Below, one piece after another: positions 58,847 to 64,000 of a stretch of 64,000 nucleotides of DNA (positions are counted from its first letter, which is position 1; every line of letters starts with the position of its first letter). The translations under genes were made by a program, and so were the position numbers. Source of the DNA: Rubrobacter xylanophilus DSM 9941 (GTDB taxonomy: Bacteria; Actinomycetota; Rubrobacteria; Rubrobacterales; Rubrobacteraceae); NCBI RefSeq assembly GCF_000014185.1, contig NC_008148.1:3018001-3082000 (forward strand). The letters run 5' to 3'. The notes beneath the pieces are model-generated. The model made no database searches, was not told where the DNA came from, and saw only the letters and a list, made by a program, of their open reading frames with translations.

Positions 58847-59749
58847 TCACGCCCGCAGATGCCGCTCGCGAGCCACCAGGACCGGGCCGGGGGCGGCGCG
58901 CACGACCTTGGTCGAGACGCTCCCGAGCCGCAGGCGCTCGAGCGCGCCGAGCCCCCGGCTCCCGACCGCCACGAGCGCCGCCTCCCCGTCCTGCTCTCCG
59001 GCCGCCTCCAGCAGCGCCTCGGCCGCCTCCCCGACCGTCAGCCGGACCCTGGGGCGCTCGCCCAGCCTCTCCTGCAGCTCTTTCGCCCGCTCTCTCAGCT
59101 CGCGTTCTGCCCGGCTCATCGCGTCCGACACCAGCCTGGGGTCGTAGGCTCTCCCCTCCAGGTCCACCTCGGGCAGCCTCGGGTAGGCCCGCACCAGAAC
59201 GCCGCGGGCGCCGAACAGCCCGCCCACGCTCGCCCCGAGATCCCCCGCCACGCGCGCGGCCCCGGAGCCGTCGTCGCCGAAGATCACGCGCCGGGGCGGC
59301 CAAGCCCCTTCCCCGCCGCGGACCAGGAGGACCGGGCAGGAGGCGTGGTGGACGACCTCCTCGGAGACGCTCCCCAGCAGCAGGCGCTCGATCCGCCCCT
59401 TGCCGCGGCTGCCGAGGATCAGGAGGCCCGCGTCCATCTCTTCGGCGAGCGCCAGGATCTCGTCGGCCGGACGTCCCCTCCTGAGGTGCCCTCCAGCCAC
59501 ACCGCTCCCAAGCCGCCCGATCTCCTCCACCTGCTGCGCCAGCAGCTTCCGGGCCTGCTCCTCGAGCACCGCTGAGTACGCCGCCGGGTCGCCCAAGGGG
59601 TAGGGATAGGGGGGAAGCTTCTCCGCCACGTGCACCACGTGCAGCGCGGCCCCGAACCCCTTCGAGAGATCCACTGCCGCCCTCGCCCCGAGGTCTGCGT
59701 CGGCGGAGCCGTCGGTGCAAAAGAGAATCTTCGTTGGAGAGACGCTCAT
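58847..59749 (-). CDS. Tandem universal stress protein, second of four
   Basis: The 300-residue protein contains two UspA domains with ILGSRGKGRIERLLLGSVSEEV and AVGSRGLGALERLRLGSVSTKV nucleotide loops. ATG 59749 is preferred. It shares the linker WPPRRVIFGDDGSG with the other tandem copies, which shows they arose by duplication. Confidence 0.92.
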   Translation of the reverse strand: MSVSPTKILFCTDGSADADLGARAAVDLSKGFGAALHVVHVAEKLPPYPYPLGDPAAYSAVLEEQARKLLAQQVEEIGRLGSGVAGGHLRRGRPADEILALAEEMDAGLLILGSRGKGRIERLLLGSVSEEVVHHASCPVLLVRGGEGAWPPRRVIFGDDGSGAARVAGDLGASVGGLFGARGVLVRAYPRLPEVDLEGRAYDPRLVSDAMSRAERELRERAKELQERLGERPRVRLTVGEAAEALLEAAGEQDGEAALVAVGSRGLGALERLRLGSVSTKVVRAAPGPVLVARERHLRA

Positions 59750-59787
59750 CCCGTCATATACCTCCGGCCGGTCTTTTCGCAAGGGCT

Positions 59788-60696
59788 CTAAGCGAGCCCC
59801 TCATCGTACCGCGAGACGAACGGGGATCGCTGCGGGCAGACCAGCACGGATCCCCCGGCGGCCCGCAGGAGCTTGGTCGAGACGCTGCCCAGGAGGAGGC
59901 GGCCCGCCGCCCCCAGGCCGCGGCTCCCCACCGCCACCAGAGACCTCCGCTCATCGCCGCCCTCGGCGGCGGCCCGCAGGATCTCGGCCGCCGCGTCCCC
60001 CTCCACCAGCCGAGCCACAGGGCGGCTCCCGAGAACCTTGCCGATCCTCCACGCCCGCCCTTCCAGGGCCTGCCCCTCCCAGTAGAGAGCCTCCTCGAAC
60101 TCCCCGGCTTCCCCGGCCCCCGGAGGGGACCGGAAGGCCCTGACCACCACGCCCTCCGCGCCGAAGAGGCCGCCGATGAGCGCGGCGAGCTCGCCAGCGG
60201 CAGCGGCAGCCTGGGAGCCGTCGTCGCCCACAACCACCCTCCGCGGGGGCCAGGCCTCCTCGCCGCCGCGCACGACCAGCACCGGCCACCCGGCCCGGTG
60301 CGCGACCGCCTCGGAGACGCTGCCCAGGGCCAGGCGCCCGAGCGCTCCGAGTCCCCGGCTTCCCAGGACCAGGAGATCCGGCCTCAACCTCCGGCAGAGC
60401 CGGAGTATCCCGCCGGCGGGCGCATCCTGCACCAGGTGCGTCCCGGCGATCCGCCCGCCGGACTCCGCGATCCCGGCGGCCTCCCTCTTGAGGAGCCTCC
60501 GCGCCTCGTCCTCGCTGAGGTACGAGTAGTCGGTCCACATCACGCCCGGGTAGGCGGCGTGAGCTGGCACCAGCCGCCAAACGTGGACGAGGTGCAACTC
60601 CGCGCCCGTCCTGCTCGCTATGTCCGCGGCCGCGCGGCCGGCGAGCCTGGCCCCCTCGGAGCCGTCGGTTGCCACAAGGACCCTGGCGATCAACAT
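59788..60696 (-). CDS. Tandem universal stress protein, third of four
   Basis: The 302-residue protein has domain loops VLGSRGLGALGRLALGSVSEAV and AVGSRGLGAAGRLLLGSVSTKL, and linker WPPRRVVVGDDGSQ. ATG 60696 follows GGAGGTGGGT. It lies in the same direction as the next two genes, so it is probably part of an operon reading from Hsp20/ppsA. Confidence 0.92.
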   Translation of the reverse strand: MLIARVLVATDGSEGARLAGRAAADIASRTGAELHLVHVWRLVPAHAAYPGVMWTDYSYLSEDEARRLLKREAAGIAESGGRIAGTHLVQDAPAGGILRLCRRLRPDLLVLGSRGLGALGRLALGSVSEAVAHRAGWPVLVVRGGEEAWPPRRVVVGDDGSQAAAAAGELAALIGGLFGAEGVVVRAFRSPPGAGEAGEFEEALYWEGQALEGRAWRIGKVLGSRPVARLVEGDAAAEILRAAAEGGDERRSLVAVGSRGLGAAGRLLLGSVSTKLLRAAGGSVLVCPQRSPFVSRYDEGLA

Positions 60697-60712
60697 ACCC
60701 ACCTCCGGAACC

Positions 60713-61198
60713 TCATGGCCCGTCTTTTCCCGGGGGTCCATCGCGCCCGTCCCCCCTGACCACCAGGACCGGGCAGGGGGCGTGCGCGGCGACGCCGGAG
60801 GCGACGCTGCCTATGGGCATGCGGGCCAGAGGCCCGAGCCCCCTGCTGCCCAGCACGATGAGATCCACCCCGAGCCTCTCGGCGAGCGCGACCACCTCCG
60901 CGGCGGGCTCTCCGCCCCGCAGGCAGGCGCCGCTCACCTTCGCCCCCTCCTCTTCCACACGCCGGACCTCCCTGTCCAGCAGGTCCCGGGCGCGCCGGCG
61001 GTCCTCCTCGTAGAGCCCGGGGCCGCCTATGGCCTCCCCGAGGAGCCGCACCGGCTCCGAGACGGGGACCACGTGCACCAGATACAGCTCGGCCCCGAAG
61101 GCCTCAGCCATCGCCGCGGCGCGGCGGCCCGCCAGGATCGAGTCGGGAGAGCCGTCCACGGCGACGAGGATCTTCTTCGGCACCTCGTTCCCGGTCAT
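60713..61198 (-). CDS. Single-domain universal stress protein, fourth of four
   Basis: The 161-residue protein is one UspA domain with loop VLGSRGLGPLARMPIGSVASGV. Its ATG directly follows the ppsA stop with no gap, so it is co-translated with PEP synthase. Its C-terminus ends in a short polar tail. Confidence 0.92.
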   Translation of the reverse strand: MTGNEVPKKILVAVDGSPDSILAGRRAAAMAEAFGAELYLVHVVPVSEPVRLLGEAIGGPGLYEEDRRRARDLLDREVRRVEEEGAKVSGACLRGGEPAAEVVALAERLGVDLIVLGSRGLGPLARMPIGSVASGVAAHAPCPVLVVRGDGRDGPPGKDGP

Positions 61199-63619
61199 CT
61201 AAGAGCTCCCCTCGCCGGCCGCGGCCCGCTCCATCCTGAGGATCTCGAGCGTGGTCGGCACCACGGCGTCGGGGCTCAGGCTGATGGAGTCGATCCCCCT
61301 CTCGACCAGGAACGCCGCGAACTCCGGGTAGTCCGAGGGGGCCTGGCCGCAGATGCCGACCTTCCGGCCCGCCCGGTGCGCCTCCTCTATCAGCTCGGCG
61401 CACATCCTCTTGACCGCCTCGTCGCGCTCGTCGAAGAGGGAGGAGACCCGCTCGGAGTCCCTGTCCACGCCCAGCACGAGCTGGGTGAGGTCGTTGGAGC
61501 CGATGGAGAAGCCGTCGAAGATGCGGGCGAACTCCCGCGCCAGGACGACGTTGGAGGGGATCTCGGCCATGACGTAGACCTCGAGGCCGTCGGCCCCGCG
61601 CTCGAGGCCGCCCTCCTCCATCACCTCTAAGACCCGCTCTCCCTCCTCGGGGGTGCGGCAGAAGGGGACCATCACCTTGAGGTTCTTGAGGCCGAAGATC
61701 TCCCTCACCCGCCGGATGGCCGCGACCTCCAGCATGAAGCCCTCCCGGTAGTCCGGGTGGTGGTAGCGGCTCGCCCCGCGCCAGCCGAGCATGGGGTTCT
61801 CCTCGCGGGGCTCGAAGAGCTCGCCGCCGAGGAGGTGGGCGTACTCGTTGGTCTTGAAGTCCGAGAGGCGCAGGATCACGGGCTTCGGCCAGAACGCCGC
61901 GGCGAGCGTCCCTATGCCCTGCGAGAGCCGGTCCACGAAGAACTCCCGCTTGTCTGCGTAGCCCCCGGTGCGGCGGGAGACCTCCAGCTTCGTCTTCGGC
62001 GGCAGCGACTCGAAGCGGGTCAGGGCGAGGGGGTGTATGCCGACCCAGGAGGCGAACACGAACTCCATCCGCGCCAGCCCCACGCCGTCGTTGGGGAGCA
62101 TCGCGAGCCCGAAGGCCTTCTCGGGGTCGCCGACGTTCATCATGACCGAGGTCTTCGGCCGACCGAAGGAGGCCGGGTCCACCTCCGTCTCCTCGTAGCG
62201 CAGGGCCCCCCGGTAGACGCGCCCGGTCTCGCCCCCGGCGCAGGAGACGGTGACGGGCTCGCCGCCCCTCACCCTCCGCGTGGCGTTCCGCGTGCCGACC
62301 ACGGCGGGGATGCCGAGCTCGCGGGCGACGATCGCCGCGTGCGAGGTGCGTCCGCCCCGGTCGGTGACTATGGCCGACGCCGCCTTCATGATCGGCTCCC
62401 AGTCGGGGTCGGTCATCTCGGTGACGAGCACCTCGCCGGGGCGGAAGCTCGAGATCCCGCTCGGGTCCCGCAGCACCCGCGCCTCGCCGGAGGCCACGGC
62501 GCTCCCCACCGCCAGCCCCTCGGCGAGCACCTCTCCCTCCTCCTTGAGGGCGTAGAGCTTTACCGCCGGGGACCTGCGGGCGCCGTGCACCGTCTCGGGG
62601 CGCGCCTGGATTATGAAGAGGTCCCCGGTGAGCCCGTCCCTGGCCCACTCGATGTCCATGAAGGTGCGGCGGCCGTGCTTCCCGCTGTAGTGGTCCTCGA
62701 TGAGGACGGCCCAGCGGGCGAGCCGCAGCACCTCCGCATCGGGGAGGGAGAACGCCTCGCGCTCCTCCGGGGGGGTGGGCACGTTCTTCACCGCGCGGTG
62801 GCCGGACTCGTCGTAGACCAGGCGGAACTCCTTGCTCCCCAGGCGCCGGCGCACCAGCGGCGCGTAGCCCTCCCTAAGGGTCGGCTTGTGCACGTAGAAC
62901 CCGTCCGGGACCACCCGGCCCTGCACCACGTTCTCGCCGAGGCCCCAGGTCGAGGTGACGTAGACCACGTCGGGGAAGCCGGACTCGGGGTCGAGGGTGA
63001 AGATCACGCCGGAGGAGGCCAGGTCGGCGCGGACCATCTTCTGCACGCCGACCGAGAGGCCCACGTCGAAGTGGTCGAAGCCCATGTCCTCCCGGTAGCC
63101 GATGGCCCGGGGGGTGAACAGGCTGGCGAAGCACCGCCTGACGGCGTCGAGAAGCTGCACCTCGCCGCGCACGTTGAGGAAGCTCTCCTGCTGGCCGGCG
63201 AAGCTGGCGGTGGGCAGGTCCTCGGCGGTGGCCGAGGAGCGCACCGCGACGTCGGCGTGCTCCTCGCCGCAGGCGGCGGAGAGCTCGCGGTAGGAGCGCA
63301 GGATCTCCACCTCCAGGTCATCCGGGAAGATCCCGGCCAGGATCGCATCCTGCACCTTCCGGCTGCGGCGGGCGAGGTCCTCCAGGTCCTCGCGGTCCAT
63401 GCCGGAGATCACCTCGCGTATCGGCTCCTCCAGCTCGTTCTCCCCCAGGAAGTACCGGTAGGCTTCGGCGGTGATCGCGAACCCCTCGGGCACCCGGATG
63501 CCCAGGCTCCCCAGCTCCCGCGTCATCTCCCCCAAAGAGGCGTTCTTCCCCCCGACCAGCGGGACGTCCTCCAGGCCGATCTCCGAGAACCGGCGCACCC
63601 AGCGCAGCTTCGTCTCCAT
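61199..63619 (-). CDS. ppsA: Phosphoenolpyruvate synthase
   Basis: The 806-residue protein has the full three-domain layout: N-terminal PEP/pyruvate-binding ATP-grasp domain (LVGGKNASLGEMTREL), swivelling phospho-His domain with the catalytic His in GGRTSHAAIVARELGIPAVVG, and TIM-barrel PEP-utilising domain (FSIGSNDLTQLVLGVDRDS and VGICGQAPSD). It converts pyruvate and ATP to PEP, AMP and phosphate. It is directly coupled to a uspA gene and downstream of hsp20, suggesting regulation with stress or low-oxygen metabolism. Confidence 0.95.
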   Translation of the reverse strand: METKLRWVRRFSEIGLEDVPLVGGKNASLGEMTRELGSLGIRVPEGFAITAEAYRYFLGENELEEPIREVISGMDREDLEDLARRSRKVQDAILAGIFPDDLEVEILRSYRELSAACGEEHADVAVRSSATAEDLPTASFAGQQESFLNVRGEVQLLDAVRRCFASLFTPRAIGYREDMGFDHFDVGLSVGVQKMVRADLASSGVIFTLDPESGFPDVVYVTSTWGLGENVVQGRVVPDGFYVHKPTLREGYAPLVRRRLGSKEFRLVYDESGHRAVKNVPTPPEEREAFSLPDAEVLRLARWAVLIEDHYSGKHGRRTFMDIEWARDGLTGDLFIIQARPETVHGARRSPAVKLYALKEEGEVLAEGLAVGSAVASGEARVLRDPSGISSFRPGEVLVTEMTDPDWEPIMKAASAIVTDRGGRTSHAAIVARELGIPAVVGTRNATRRVRGGEPVTVSCAGGETGRVYRGALRYEETEVDPASFGRPKTSVMMNVGDPEKAFGLAMLPNDGVGLARMEFVFASWVGIHPLALTRFESLPPKTKLEVSRRTGGYADKREFFVDRLSQGIGTLAAAFWPKPVILRLSDFKTNEYAHLLGGELFEPREENPMLGWRGASRYHHPDYREGFMLEVAAIRRVREIFGLKNLKVMVPFCRTPEEGERVLEVMEEGGLERGADGLEVYVMAEIPSNVVLAREFARIFDGFSIGSNDLTQLVLGVDRDSERVSSLFDERDEAVKRMCAELIEEAHRAGRKVGICGQAPSDYPEFAAFLVERGIDSISLSPDAVVPTTLEILRMERAAAGEGSS

Positions 63620-63664
63620 CTCCGGAACTTCCTCTCGTGTCTGTCGTCTTCCGTGCGGACCGGG

Positions 63665-64000
63665 CTACCCTTCGATCTCTATCCTCCGCGGCGGCGCCTC
63701 CACGGCAGCGGAGGCACCAGGCACGCTCACCTCCAGCACGCCGTCCCGGAAGGTGGCTTTGATCTCGTCCTCGTTCACCCCTTCGGGCAGGGTCATGCTC
63801 CTCCGGAAGGAGCCCTGCCGGCGTTCCCGGATCAGGTACCCCGCCCGCTCACGCTCCTCTTCTTCCCTGCGCTCTCCGGCGAGCGTGAGCACGCCGTTCG
63901 AGACCGTAACCTCGACGTCCTCGCGCCTGACCCCCGGCAGCTCGGCCCGGATGATGAGGTCGTCGCCCCGGGTGAGCACGTCTACCGCCGGGGTCCATCC
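63665..64000 (-). CDS. Hsp20/alpha-crystallin small heat-shock protein, N-terminus beyond window
   Basis: The visible 111 codons contain the alpha-crystallin domain: WTPAVDVLTRGDDLIIRAEL, PGVRREDVEVTVSNGVLTLAGER, and the conserved GVLEVSVPG near the C-terminus. The frame is open to the right edge, and the WTPAVDV segment belongs before the first in-window GTG, so the true start is outside. It prevents aggregation of unfolded proteins. It precedes ppsA on the same strand by 46 bp. Confidence 0.92.
   Translation of the reverse strand, partial: GWTPAVDVLTRGDDLIIRAELPGVRREDVEVTVSNGVLTLAGERREEEERERAGYLIRERRQGSFRRSMTLPEGVNEDEIKATFRDGVLEVSVPGASAAVEAPPRRIEIEG

Noticed and set aside
1-64000. CRISPR arrays, rRNA or tRNA genes
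   Set aside because: No regularly spaced repeat array and no recognisable rRNA or tRNA sequence was found by reading; short tRNA genes could still be missed without a covariance search.

Overview
The window is high-GC actinobacterial DNA. I infer a Rubrobacter-type chromosome (thermophilic Actinomycetota) from roughly 70% GC in the flanks, frequent GTG and TTG starts, a MurT/GatD peptidoglycan-amidation pair, a lycopene cyclase-like protein and many UspA paralogues. No rRNA, tRNA or CRISPR array was seen.

Layout. (1) 1-4.6 kb: sugar-acid catabolism, with an SDR, a zinc alcohol dehydrogenase and an operon of SDR, L-fuconate dehydratase-like enolase and a Tyr-less SDR. (2) 4.6-6.8 kb: gatD and murT; the murT N-terminus seems to carry a one-base frameshift. 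(3) 6.8-11.6 kb: OmpR-type regulator, sensor kinase, PepSY lipid-facing protein, cytoplasmic-looking HtrA protease, HMA-like small protein and TerC. Four 11-bp direct repeats lie in front of the PepSY gene. (4) 11.8-43.2 kb: a catabolic island of visibly lower GC, packed with insertion sequences. (5) 43.2-52.9 kb: ordinary housekeeping and accessory genes (cation/Ca antiporter, larB, thpR, lipid kinase, fabD, RnfC-like protein, lycopene cyclase-like protein). (6) 52.9-64 kb: a stress and dormancy-like block with four UspA proteins, ZIP and CorA metal transporters, DoxX, PEP synthase and Hsp20, plus a FAD oxidoreductase split cleanly by an IS630-family element.

The island is the most interesting part. 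An AT-rich palindrome with core TGTAATATATTACA occurs at four places: before a six-gene dipeptide-type ABC transporter/diaminopropionate ammonia-lyase operon, before an NMT1-type ABC transporter/amidohydrolase/creatininase operon, before a GntR/FCD regulator gene (degenerate), and between an eight-gene operon and an NCS1 permease. I infer one regulon controlled by the GntR protein. The eight-gene operon encodes TPP-dependent E1 alpha and beta subunits, a free-standing 79-residue lipoyl domain with no E2 or E3, two SDRs, an amidohydrolase, an enolase-superfamily enzyme and an AHL-lactonase-like metallo-hydrolase, nearly all translationally coupled. Together with three importers and ring-opening hydrolases, this suggests an undescribed pathway for a nitrogen-containing cyclic compound. 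The substrate cannot be named from sequence.

Mobile DNA has reshaped the island. Two identical IS4-family copies lie 10.6 kb apart. One sits between the palindrome and the Shine-Dalgarno of the NCS1 permease. The other sits in the transposase of an IS256-family element that also received an IS982-like element. A second IS256-family relic lies beside a truncated sugar-kinase gene.
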